Below are positions 32,301 through 43,149 of a stretch of 64,000 nt of DNA, piece by piece. Under the pieces are notes generated by a model, which saw only the letters and a list, made by a program, of their open reading frames with translations, ran no database searches and had not been told where the DNA came from. The first letter of the stretch is position 1, and each line of letters opens with the position of its first letter. The stretch covers positions 3,534,501-3,598,500 of the forward strand of contig NC_067295.1 in assembly GCF_020740795.1 (NCBI RefSeq), written 5' to 3'. Both the position numbers and the translations under genes were made by a program. Source of the DNA: Apus apus. Taxonomy: Eukaryota; Chordata; Aves; Apodiformes; Apodidae.

Positions 32301-35300
32301 ATGAAACTCGTGGTCACCGGCTGCCTGGCGGCTGCTGTCCCGGGAGGAGCCGCTCCCGGCTGGAGCGTCAGCGCTGCCTCCCGCCGGGGACCAACCACAA
32401 AAAAAAAGGAGGAATTCGCAGGCTCCATCCCAGCCTGCCACTCCTGGGAATTGCCTCGCATCTACCAGCAGTTATCTCAGCAGCTGGTTGAGGAACCCAC
32501 GTGGGTATTTCCTTGGTGTTACTAATACGTAAAATTAATTTGTTGATGTTAACTGAATGGACTACATTAGAGCTGATGGAGGAAATATGCTGTCTGAGAG
32601 CAGGCGTGTGGGGGCTTGGCAGGAATCCCTGCCTTTGCTCACTCTCTGCCAGGTGAGCTTCTCCTTTCACAGAGAGATTGCTCCCACCAGCTGCTGTGCC
32701 CTGGCAACCTCCTGTGATGGAGCTGGGGCAGTTCCTGCCTCATCTCACCCCACTGTGGAGATGACACGTGCTGACATCTTTCCTGACCAGTACCCTTCTC
32801 CACATGAAGTCAGGGTAAACCTTGTAAAGAAACATGAAAGAATCAAAGAGGAATAATCAAGGCTTTTATCTCAGGGCTTAAAACTGGTGTTTTCAGCTCT
32901 GCCCCAGTCCCAGCCTAACTCACCCACAGTGCCCTGGTGGGTGTGTGGGGCAAAGGGTGTCAGGGTGGGCAAGAACAGCCACAAGGAAAACTTCTAACCT
33001 GGGACTGTAGCTTTTCATACCTGTCACTGTATGAATTTTCAGCTTGAGCACACAGGGCTGAGCTCAGGGGACACCATCACATAGATTTACGGGTTTATCT
33101 CCTTTCCTTTCCATTAGCTGTGATGCCCTCTTATGATGCTGAAAACCGAAGTGTTTTCTTACCTGCCCGTGTCCTCAGTGTGGGGCTGAAATCAGCCCTG
33201 CTCCTGCTCTGCCTGCTCGTGGGGCCAAGTGCTTGGCAGTGTCACCTCTCAAGCCACCAGTGACTGAAGCCAAAGCCAAGGAAGGGGGTTGCCAATCAAT
33301 TTGCACCTGTTTTCCTCTCCCCATCCTCTCCCTCCCTGCGCTGGCAGTGACAGAGCCACCGAACAGGATGGGGCTGATGGAGCTTGGCAGGTGGAAAGGG
33401 AATGGAAAGGGCAGAGAAGGGGAAGAGCAGCCCAGGATAAGGATAAACTTGCAGCCTGGTTGCACATCCATATCCTGCAGCAGTACCCTGGGCAAGAGAG
33501 CTCTCCAAGCAGAGGAGCAAATGCTGGGGGCTGGCCTGTGCAGGAGGCTGCCCCCACTTATCTCCAGGCGGGATTTTAAGCCAATTTAATTAAACCGCTT
33601 GGCAAGGTTGTGAGGACTCATCTATTCCAGCTTGAAGCAGGCCTGGTTTGATTTAGCCTTGGCTGATTAGGAATTAGTGGAAACCAACCGCTCAGAAAAC
33701 AAAATTAGAGGGTGCACAGTAACTTTTGCACCAGATTAAGTTGAATTAAAAAGCAATTGAAATGTAATTTTCCTGTCTCAAGCAGCCAAGAAGCAAGATA
33801 ATGCAACTAGTGGCACTTGAGGCTTAAATATCCAACATCTAGGATTAGCACAACTGGCTTTTTGATGCCCACAAACAGCAGATTTATCTGAAGATCTCTC
33901 AACAACACCCCTGCCCCCCCCCCCTCACACACACATTTTTTGCACAAGGCTTCGTACAACTCATTTCATTTCCCTTGAAAGGGAGAATTGCTGTGACCCC
34001 AGGATTTGAATCCATGACTTAAAGCAGCCTGGGTATCACACAGTGTATTTCCACAGGTATTTCCATGCTGGAATAGCTGCTCAGTGAACACAGTTAACAG
34101 TAGTTTGAAAGATCTCCCATGTACAGGGCTGGCAGGGTACAGAGGTCCGGGCTGTGCTGCTCCCACCTGCCTCCCACCCCCACCTTGCTCTCCTCTTTCT
34201 GTAGCGAGCCCAGGCACCCACTCTGAATTACTGTTCTCCCCATCTCCCCCCCACAGAAAAAAGATGTCAAGTGATTTAAAATCAGGTTTTAATTAAATAT
34301 TTTCATCGCTACTTTCCTTGCCCAGCTGGCAGACACTGCTGCTCCTGTCCCTGCTGGTGGGACCAGGCACCTCTGCACAGATGGAGATGTATGGAGTGGG
34401 TTTTACGGGGCTTTGCTAAAAAAGGTGATGGCTTGGATGGCTCTCAAAACCAGGCTGCTTTCAGCACCTCAGAGATCCCAAAATGGCCTGCAGTGCTGCA
34501 GGCAAGCCCTGCTGTGAGTTGTTATTTTGGGGCAGGGGTGCTGTGGTCGCTGTTGGCTGGTGTGGTGGCATGGGCAGGAGGACAAGGTGTGCAAGCAGCC
34601 CGAGCACCAGCACCATTGGTGTGAGGGCACCATAACTGCAGGGATCTCTTGAAAGCTGATGGAGGCTGTGATAATAATGTAGCTCCTGGCCAGAATCTGA
34701 AGGACTCATGCATGGGTTCCATGTTTCTCCCCCATGCTACATCCTGCCCCAGCTCCCACCACTAGCTCAGCACCTGCTGCTGCTCCAAGTTTCTTAAGTT
34801 TTTCTCCTAGTTTTCTTTCCTGTCTCAGCTCTGCCATGAGGTGTCTGGCCACTAACAAGGGCAAAGTGGGCAAAGCATAAATGTACAGAGAAGAGGTGGA
34901 GAGGTGAGCAGGGTGGCCTAGACAGGAGGGCAGCTCAGGAGAGAGGGCAATTTAGGAGAAGTTCTCACCATCCTTCTCCAGGTGCATCCAGGTGGCCATG
35001 GCGAAGGAGCAGCTGGAGATAATGGGGAGGCTGTCCTGGGAAGAGCCAATCATGGAGGGGAGCTGAGGGGTACGTGGCTCCATGGGGGCAATAAAAGAGG
35101 CAGTTGAAGAGGGTGGGGTATGAGAGGGGGTTGAGGTGAGTGGTTTTTTTCTTTGGGGTGGTTTGTTCCTGTTTCCCCCCTCTGGTAAGTATGGGGCTGG
35201 TGGTTGGATTGTGCTGGCTGTTTGGGACTGTGTTGGTGTCAGTGGGAGGATTGTGGTGCACCTCTGCTGAAGCTGGGTAGAGGAAGCTCTCTAAAGTGAA

Positions 35301-36400
35301 GAGGACTTTTGGGATGTTATTGTTCTTGTCTATTGGAGGTAAAACAGGAAGGGAGGCTGAAAGAGACCTTGGGGTTTGAGTGTAAGGTTTAAGACTATGA
35401 GTGTAATTGGCTTGAACTGGGAGGTGGCTTGTCTTGGTCCCTCTGTGAGCTGGGGAAGGGCTGCAGCTTGGTGGCTGGCTGCTGTGTTGGGGTAATGAGC
35501 TGGTGCTGCTGGTATCCAGCCTTGGTTGCTGGGTAAATAGGGAGAAAACAAAAAAAGCCCCTCCAAAAACTTGAACTTAAGAAGATGGAATAAAGGGAGC
35601 TCTTGGAGGCTGATCTGAGCCACAGGTGTTGGCCCTAAGCCTGGAGGGAAGGTGAAGATCATCATGTGTGTCATCAGCCCCTGAATGTGTTTATGCCCAG
35701 CCTATGTTTAGGGACTTGGGGTGGTGTCTGGCTTCTCTGAAAGCATCTCCACTTCTGCTGGGTTGGAAGCCTTGCTTTTTCTGGCAAGGCCTGTCTGAAG
35801 GCCTGCTCTTGGTTTTATTTGTGTGTCTGTCTGTGGCTCTCTCACCAGGAGAGGCTTAGAAATAGTTCTACCTGTTGAATGTTTTTTGCTGGGCAATCCT
35901 TACTAGTAGTTGGGCTTCCAGGAGAACCCTTTGCTTAGCTGAACTTGGTCATGCATCCCACTGTATGTGACCTTGTGGCTTTCCTACTGGGTGTCCTGGT
36001 GTAGGAAGCTAAGCTGGGCTGTGTGGTGGGGTGAGAGGGTAGGCTTGGATGTGGCTGCTTGTCCTCAAATCAGACCTTAAGCTTTTGCTTTGGAGGCAAG
36101 AGGCCAGAGCTGGAGGAAGTTGGTGTTTCTGTCACCATGAGAAGTGGTGTGTCCAGCTTCCTCAGGGGATAACAGCAGCAGCTGTAATTTCTGGGGCCTG
36201 GTGTTAAGTGGTGGTTTGTGCCTGTATTTAGTTCAGTGGCTCAGCTGTAGCTTGTGAGGATCCTGCTGAGCTCTGTTTGAGGCAGGGGACCTCCAGCATC
36301 CCCCTTGTTGGGGAAGAAAATGTGGGAGTGTGGGGAGTCCCAGCCCCCTCTGTGGATGGAGGTGGCTGTTGCTGGTGTGGTTGTGACCTGACACTGCTCT
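26310..36400. other. Intergenic/unknown stretch between the myosin pseudogene and KPNA7
   Basis: I find no coding exon here that I can defend. The first coding exon of the myosin gene should lie in the left part and was not recognised. Noted contents are CpG-richer patches near 29,740-29,990 and 32,260-32,400, a TTTTA-type tract at about 31,389-31,410, and a C-run/CA-run at 33,908-33,936. Any untranslated first exon and promoter of KPNA7 would be in the right part, but I cannot place them. Confidence 0.6.
33908..33936. repeat. Poly(C) followed by (CA)n
   Basis: A run of about 14 C's joined to a short cacaca tract; simple low-complexity sequence. Confidence 0.85.
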
Positions 36401-36462
36401 GTTCTGACCCCTGAAAGCACAGGAAGGCTTTTCAGCTGGCACCTCTCTCAGAACCTGCCAAG

Positions 36463-36528
36463 ATGCCAGTTGTGACTGAGCTCAGTGAGCGGATGAGGAA
36501 GTTCAAGAACAAGGGCAAGGATGCAGCT
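36463..36528 (+). CDS. KPNA7: KPNA7 coding exon 1 (residues 1-22)
   Basis: It encodes the start of the IBB domain ([11 protein letters not shown]). The ATG is in context gccaagATGc, with A at -3. A pyrimidine-rich stretch and ctctctcag directly upstream (36,450) suggest that a short part of the leader is spliced on from further upstream. The donor is gtaagt, phase 0. Confidence 0.95.
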
Positions 36529-39500
36529 GTAAGTACCCCCAGGGCCACCCCTGTTGGAAAATGGCCCCCACTGGGGGCTGGCCTGTGAGCAGGAGCTGAT
36601 GTGGAGGTTTCTGAAGGGCAATTGCCCCCAAATTCTACCTGTATGGGGTAACAAAGGGGTGGGATGGCTCTGCTAGGAGAAATGCTCAGTTAGCTTTTTA
36701 GTTGTGTGAAGCTGGCTGGGCTGTGGGGAGTGTGGTGGCACAGGCAGGGGGCACCTCAGCTTTGGCTGGGAGACTGAGCTGTGCTGGGGAAGGGAGATGG
36801 TCCAGCATTTCCCAATGATCTCTCTGCAGCAGTTCTCTCTGTGGAGAGGAGGCTGGAATAGGATGTTAGGCAACAGGACCTGTCAGCTTGCTTTAAGCCA
36901 GTAGAGGAGAGGAGGGTTTGCTTTTCAGGTTCAGCAAATCAACTTCTAAAACCAGCCACTGGCTGTTGGTTCATCCAGCAGCCTGTGTCCTCAGGAGGCA
37001 CCTGGGGAGAGTTTTATCGTGTCCCAACTCTCCAAGGAGCTGCCTGACAGCAGATGTTGGCTCTCTGCCCTCCTCACTTAGGAAGCTTGGGGCAGAGGGT
37101 TACAGGTCTGAGCTCCATGGGGACTTGGGTGATGCAGACATGGGTGGGATGGTCCCTTCTCCCCTGCAGAGCCTGCGGAGGCAGCGAGTGGAGGTGAGCA
37201 TCGAGCTGCGCAAGGCCAAGAAGGACGAGCAGATCCTGAAGCGCAGGAGCATTTCTTTTGGCTTGATGGATGAGAATCTCTCAGGAGGAGAAGACAAAAG
37301 AAATGAGGTGTGTGCTGGGCTCCCTGCACCTGGGCAGGTTCAGTGCTGCTTGTGCAGTGGGTATCATCTGCTACTTGGACTACGAGCAAGTCCTGCTCAA
37401 GTGACTGGGCTTAAATAGCCAGTGCCATTCCTGTTGGCCATGCCCTGTCTCAAGGAATGTTTGAGAGTGCCCAGCCCTCTTTCTGTGGTGGTTTGCCTGG
37501 AGATGATGTCCCATGTGGCTTCCCTCGATGGCAGGTAGAACTGGCTGGTGCTCCAGCTTGCTGGAAGCTTGGCCCAGCTCCTGTCTGGCTCCCGGCACAG
37601 CAAGGGGTAATTACTGAGCTCGCAGGCCCATCGTGGTGTGTCAGGGACTCTTTCCATGCCTGATTATAAGGATTAATTGCCCCGGAGGCTTTTGTGGCTT
37701 CTCTTCCTCTGCCTCATCTCGAAACTGTGTTGCATAAAGAATAGACATTGCTGAGATATGAAGTGGTGCCTGATTTGGGTCTAGACAGCTGATTGACTGT
37801 GGAGATGAAACCAGAGGGAGTCCTGGCTTGCTCTCTGACTGACTCATTCCCTGTGACACAGATTATTCCACTGTCCTTGGAGGAAATTGTCAGAGCTGTG
37901 AATGGGAGCAGCACAGAGCTGCAGCTGCAGGCTACACAAGCTGCCAGGTATGCTGTCTGGCTGCTCCCTGCTGGGAGGGAGGTGGCTGGTGGGCCCATGG
38001 TGGGTCCTGTTGGCAGAAGGCTCTTCTTGAAGAGCTTTCTGGAGACATGATGAAAGGGGGAAGGAACCTGGTAACCCAAACTGCCCTGAGGGGCCTCAGC
38101 TGGTGCCTGTTTTGTGCCCTGCTTGGCTGCATCACAGTCCTGGGAAGTGCCTGTGGCAGGGACCTGTGGGGTTGAACCCAACTATGTGATGCTGAGCAAG
38201 CTCCTCTTGCAGGTGCTGAATCCCTCACAGGTCACAACCTTGTACATGACCACAAGGTTCTAGTCTATCATGGCAGCCACACAAGGCTTCTCTCATGGCA
38301 GGCTGTGTGGTGTCCTCTGTTGCAGGAGAATGCTTTCCAGGCAGAAGGACCCCCCTATCAACCAGATCATTGAGCTGGGCATCATTCCCAGACTAGTTGA
38401 GTTCCTGACCCGTGCTGACAGTGCTGCTCTGCAGTTCGAGGCAGCCTGGGCTCTGACTAACATCGCCTCGGGCACCTCTGACCACACCAAGGCAGTGGTG
38501 GAGGGAGGTGCCATCCCAGCCTTCATCTTCCTCCTGTCTTCCCCACACATGCACATCAGTGAACAGGCTGTGTGGGCACTGGGCAATATTGCAGGTAAGC
38601 AGAGGTCTCCAGACCTGGGGAGATGCCCCCAGTCAGTGCTGGGCACCTACAAATATTGATGTTCCTCAAGATAGCCTTGTTTCCCTGCAGCTTTGTCTCC
38701 AAGCTGCTGCCCCTGTTGAAACCCTTCAATCCCTACACATGGCCTGGCAGTCTTGGAGACCCTGTGTTGGTTGGGAAAGAGGATTTTGGCCAAAGCTAAG
38801 TGCAAGACTTCATCCTGCTGGGATGGTCTAACCCACCAGTGTTGTCAGTAGGGAGAACAGAAGGGGTCATGTCTGGTTTGCCAGCTGCAAACTAGCCATG
38901 CTGACCCTCCAGCCTGCCTGGGAGATCCTCCCCCTGAAGGTAGTTAATGGTGGGTGGCTGTGGAGTGAGCCCAGACACCAGCCCTGGCCTGTGGCTGCAG
39001 CTCTGGTTGCTGTTTGATGTTGACTGTCTTGTGACTTGGGCAGATGCAATAACCCACCCTTTTTCATCCATACAGGTGATGGTCCCCTGTACAGAGATGC
39101 TCTTATCAATTGCAATGTGATCCCTCCCTTGCTGGCTCTGGTGTCACCTGTAACTCCAGTAAATAACCTTCATTTTCTTGACTTAACAGCTCTTAATCAC
39201 TTGGGGAATGGGGGAATGGTGGCCTGTCATCTGCCTCATACACACCAAGCTGTTGAATGAGCTCCCAGCCTAAACTGGTTTAATGATCCTGATATTTATA
39301 TGTAGTTTTGAATGAGCTATATCTGAAGCTGGGGTTGCCAGGCAGAGTCTTCAAGTCAATGTGTGGTGACTTCCAGTCTTAGCTTTCCCATCCAGCTTTG
39401 ACCATCTCAAAGATTTGAATACAATGGCACTGGTGCAGGGTAGGTTTGCATGTGGAAGGGCTGAACTTGCCCTTCAAGCTTCTTCCTGCTGCTTTTTGGG

Positions 39501-42500
39501 TAGCTCTAAACTGCTGGTTTGTGGCTTATCTCTGCCCATCTGCAGTGCTGCCTGCCCTGCTGCTTCCTTGGTCTCTGGGGAAGAAGGACCTTCTCAGAGA
39601 TGCATGAGGTGGACTGAGAAGTGAGGATCTCACACCTCCCTTGTGTTTCAGATTGGGTTCCTGAGGAACATCACATGGACGCTATCAAACCTCTGCAGGA
39701 ACAAGAACCCCTACCCTCCCCTGGAGGCAGTGAAGAAGGTGCTGCCAGTCCTCGTCTGCCTCATGGAGCATGAGGACAAGGAAATAATTTCTGACTCCTG
39801 CTGGGCTGTTTCCTATCTGACCGATGGCTCCAACGATCGCATCCAGATTGTGGTGGATACAGGGATTCTCCCAAGGCTGGTGGAACTCATGGCCAGCCCA
39901 GAGTTGATTGTTATGGTAGGAAACAATCAGCAATCTCAGCCTCTGGTCCCTTAGTGTAGGAACATGTGAATAGAAGGAAGTCATCTCCTTACTAGATGTG
40001 GCCAGTGTGGTCTGCTCTCTCCTCAGACTGTAGTATTGATTGCTTGTCCAGCCACTGCTCTGCTCCAGCTTGCTGGGCCTGGCAGGCTGGACAGAGACTG
40101 CAAAGCTGCTTAGAGCAAAGCAGGAGGACAGTAGGTCTGTAAATACAACAGTAATCACCCATGATGCTTTCCTTGTTTGAAGGATCAAGCACTTAGTGAG
40201 GGATCTTGGTGGACTTTCTGCCATGTATCTCTTGAGGTAAGGATTCTCCTCATCTCCTTTAATCTCTGTCTAGACTCCAGCTCTCCGTGCTGTTGGGAAT
40301 GTAGTCACGGGAACTGATGAGCAGACCCAGGCAGCTATTGATGCTGGTGTCTTGGCTGTCCTGCCCTGTCTCCTGCGACATGCCAAGTCAACTATCCAGA
40401 AGGAAGCTGCATGGACACTCAGCAACATTGCAGCAGGACCTTCCCGGCAGATCCAGCAGCTCATCACCTGTGGGTTATTGCCACCTCTGGTGGAGCTGCT
40501 CAGCAAGGTAAGGGATGGGTGCAGTGCTGCTCAGAGCTGCTGCAGAAGCAATGCTGAGGTTCACATGGTCCAGGATGCCTCATTTGTGAAGCACTCAGCA
40601 TGTGCCCAAGAGGCCCCTGAACAGTGTTTCAAAGCTGTTGAGGTCCTTGGGAAAGCCTGGGCCCTCAGACTTGCAGCATACCTGCATGAAAGCATGGCTT
40701 GGTGTCCACCCACCACTCAAAGTGCTGGGGATGGTGGGTCAGTCCAAAACTAACACAAGGGGGATAGCTGTCCTCATCTCACACTGGTCTTAAAGGGATG
40801 CCAAAGCTTGGAAGTGCCTTCACTCTGCTGCTCTTCCAGGGGGACTTCAAAGCTCAGAAGGAGGCAGTCTGGGCAGTGGCCAACTTCACCACAGGAGGAA
40901 CTGTGGAACAAGTGGTGGAGCTTGTCCAGTCTGGGGTCCTCAGACCTCTGCTAAACTTGCTCTTGGCCAAAGACAGCAAAACTATCCTGGTCATCCTGGA
41001 TACCATTTCAAATCTCTTCCTGGTAAGATCTCCTACAGTCTGTTGCATCCCCCCCAAAAAGAGCAGTAAGGTGTGAGCTGCTGTGTGGCTGGAACAGCTT
41101 CTCCTGCAGCAGCTGTGATCCTGCAGAAATAAGAGGCAGACTTTGTGTCTGCTGTGTATGTGTGCTGGAACATCCTTGGGTTGTCCAGAGGGCTTGACAA
41201 GATTAAGTTCTCAGAGTGTTACTTTCCACCTTTTGTGACTTTTAGTCTTCCTCTGGAAAGGCAAAGGTCAGTGTGTTAATCCCCATGCTGGACAGAGCTG
41301 AAGGTCTTGCAGAAATATAACTGTCAAGTGGTCCACTGAAGTCAGGTGGTCCTGGGGGCATTTCAGCTCAGCTCCTTGCCAGCTGGTGTCTACACATCTC
41401 ACTCAAAAGCCTGTTTCTTGTAACACCTCTGAACCAGTGAAATGGCTCTTGCAAATGAGATAGTGGGTGGCAGGTCACACCTGCAGTTGCTTGGTGTGTG
41501 GATCTGCCCAAGTAGGGGTTGGCTGGCTTGTCTGGTTGACAGTCAAGTTGCTGTCCACTAATCCCAGCAAGGACTGATGTTTCACCAGTTGTCATATCCC
41601 TGGGGTCAGGTAGGGACATAAATGCAGGGACTGTGGTCCTCTGACTTGTAGAACAGGGTCTTGCAGTGAAGACCATCTCAGACCTGTTGCTGATAGAAGG
41701 TTGTGTTTTCCTGCTTGGTTATCTGATGTTACAGGCTGCTGAGAAGCTGGGACAGACAGAAAGGCTTTGTCTGCTGGTGGAAGAGCTTGATGGTCTGGAG
41801 AAGATTGAAGCCTTGCAAACCCATGACAACAACATGGTCTACAGAGCTGCACTGAGCATCATAGAGAAATATTTCTCTGGTGAGGTATGTGAGCTCTTGC
41901 TGTTCTTCATCTGAAAATGTGAAGCTGTTATCCACCACAAGAAGGCACAGGCTTTGAGGATGCTGAAATAGGTTTTTGGAAGAGACCTGTACATGACTAG
42001 AGTAGCTGCTGCAGCTTGTTCCAGGTGATTTTAAATGTCTGTAAAAGGTCTGAGCTGTCAGCTGATGTGTTGCACAGCAGATATGGATGCTGTGATAGCA
42101 TCTTGCTGCTGGAATTTAAACTGGCATCAGCTGGAGTTACTGCAGTTGCTGATATGAATACCAAATGTGGAGAAGTTTCCTTGTTTCCTCCTTTGAGGTG
42201 AGTTGGCTTGTCTCTATGGATGAAAACCTCCTACTCAGCTGATAATGTGTACTCAGGTTGCTTTAGGATTACTTGACCCTTTTCATGCTAATGAACTCAT
42301 GGAAAAAGAGGATAGGACATCAGCCAGCAGCAGCAAGAGTCCCAGGGCTGTCACAGATGCCATGATTGTTCTGAGCCTTTGTCTCACAGATGGGGAAACA
42401 TCAGGAAGAGACTTGGCAGTTTGGCAGATCTTGGAGCTGAGGCTCAGCCAGGATGTGAGCAGCAGGGAGCAAATGCTGGTGTTAGTCCTCTGCCTGGAAC

Positions 42501-43016
42501 AGGGTCTGCAGGATGTCTCTGTCAGGGTGTGGAGGAAGCTGTCCTACACAGTGGCACCTGCCTGAGGGGCTGGATGCTGGGGGAGCATCTCTCCAAAGCA
42601 GTCCTGGCTGAGGTTGTTCCAAGCAGGTTATTTAATTGGAGTGAGTTCTACCACTTCATTCTGCCTCTGATGTCTAAGCCTCTAGACTTGTCTGCTTTCT
42701 GTGTGCAGGGACACTGCAGCTTGAGTGTGGTGTAAAGATCAGGAGGACTTGGTCTGGTCTCCAAGGGTTAGTGAAGCTGATCTCTTTGGCTGCTCTAATG
42801 AGCTGTTTGGTTTCCTTTTTAAACAAGGAAAAAACACCAAGCTGCTGTAAAAAGCTTCAGGCAAACTCTGGTGTAAAAAGCTTAGGTTTATTAAGATGCA
42901 GAATGCTTGACTAATGGCTATCAATTTCCTCCTAGGAAAATCCAGATCTGGAGCCTGAGACTGGAGAAGATGGGCTGTATAATTTCTCAGTAGAGAAGCA
43001 AGACTTCAACTTCTGA
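36463..43016 (+). CDS. KPNA7: KPNA7, importin subunit alpha-8 (karyopherin alpha 7), complete in ten coding exons, 517 aa
   Basis: A nuclear import adaptor: its ARM repeats bind classical nuclear localisation signals in cargo, and its N-terminal IBB helix binds importin-beta for passage through the pore. CDS: join(36463..36528, 37170..37307, 37862..37947, 38326..38594, 39076..39158, 39652..39915, 40274..40507, 40840..41022, 41735..41884, 42936..43016). All introns are GT-AG and all phases agree. The IBB covers about residues 11-55, with basic RRQR and KRR clusters. NLS-groove Trp/Asn pairs are W138/N142, W180/N184, W223/N227, W349/N353 and W391/N395, plus N311; W265 carries the usual Tyr269. 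The start [14 protein letters not shown], and [20 protein letters not shown], are closer to KPNA7 than KPNA2, and synteny with SMURF1 agrees. The C-terminus ends DFNF, like KPNA2. Length equals that of mammalian KPNA7. In mammals the gene is expressed in oocytes and early embryos. Confidence 0.96.
37170..37307 (+). CDS. KPNA7: KPNA7 coding exon 2 (residues 23-68), core of the IBB
   Basis: Flanked by cccctgcag and gtgtgt. It encodes [20 protein letters not shown] followed by ILKRRS, the basic helix that binds importin-beta and, when free, folds back on the NLS groove. It is in phase 0 at both ends. Confidence 0.96.
37862..37947 (+). CDS. KPNA7: KPNA7 coding exon 3 (residues 69-97)
   Basis: Acceptor gtgacacag, donor gtatgc. 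It encodes [20 protein letters not shown] and QLQATQAA, the first ARM helices. It ends with two bases of the Arg97 codon. Confidence 0.96.
38326..38594 (+). CDS. KPNA7: KPNA7 coding exon 4 (residues 97-187), ARM 1-3
   Basis: Acceptor ctgttgcag, donor gtaagc. It holds the first two NLS major-groove motifs, WALTNIASG (W138/N142) and WALGNIAG (W180/N184). The frame and the groove residues are fully kept. Confidence 0.97.
39076..39158 (+). CDS. KPNA7: KPNA7 coding exon 5 (residues 187-214)
   Basis: Acceptor catacag, donor gtaaat. It encodes [20 protein letters not shown] and ALVSPVTP. The short loop before IGFLRN lacks the extra residues that KPNA2 has here (SSLACGY), which fits KPNA7. Confidence 0.95.
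39652..39915 (+). CDS. KPNA7: KPNA7 coding exon 6 (residues 215-302), ARM 4-5
   Basis: Acceptor gtgtttcag, donor gtagga. It holds [20 protein letters not shown] (W223/N227) and [14 protein letters not shown], in which Tyr replaces Asn as in other importins-alpha. In phase 0 at both ends. Confidence 0.97.
40274..40507 (+). CDS. KPNA7: KPNA7 coding exon 7 (residues 303-380), ARM 6-7
   Basis: Acceptor tctgtctag, donor gtaagg. It encodes [19 protein letters not shown] and [12 protein letters not shown] (W349/N353), part of the minor NLS groove. Confidence 0.97.
40840..41022 (+). CDS. KPNA7: KPNA7 coding exon 8 (residues 381-441), ARM 8-9
   Basis: Acceptor ctcttccag, donor gtaaga. It encodes [20 protein letters not shown] (W391/N395) and the [14 protein letters not shown] helix. 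Confidence 0.97.
41735..41884 (+). CDS. KPNA7: KPNA7 coding exon 9 (residues 442-491), ARM 10
   Basis: Acceptor atgttacag, donor gtatgt. It encodes [40 protein letters not shown] and [10 protein letters not shown]. In the family this repeat contacts the export factor CAS/CSE1L. Confidence 0.96.
42936..43016 (+). CDS. KPNA7: KPNA7 coding exon 10 (residues 492-517 and stop)
   Basis: Acceptor ttcctcctag. It encodes the acidic tail [20 protein letters not shown] and KQDFNF, then TGA at 43,014-43,016. The FNF ending resembles the KPNA2 tail rather than human KPNA7. Confidence 0.95.
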   Translation, partial: ENPDLEPETGEDGLYNFSVEKQDFNF

Positions 43017-43116
43017 AGACAAAGCCCTACCCAGCTCTGAGCTGGTGGGTGAAGGTGTTTTGGTAGAGCTTGGACATCTGAACCAGGATGTTGAGTCTTT
43101 TTACTTGAAACTTGTC

Positions 43117-43122
43117 AATAAA
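43117..43122 (+). terminator. KPNA7: KPNA7 polyadenylation signal AATAAA
   Basis: A canonical AATAAA about 100 bases after the KPNA7 stop codon, followed within 25-60 bases by T/GT-rich sequence (ttctggctttgta, ttgcttttgg). This gives a short 3' UTR of roughly 120-140 bases. Confidence 0.85.
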
Positions 43123-43149
43123 TTGCACTTCTGGCTTTGTACTCCTTGC

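Noticed and set aside
36463-43016. KPNA2 as the identity of the importin-alpha gene
   Set aside because: The N-terminus, the shorter loop before FLRNITW and the position next to SMURF1 fit KPNA7. Only the FNF tail resembles KPNA2.
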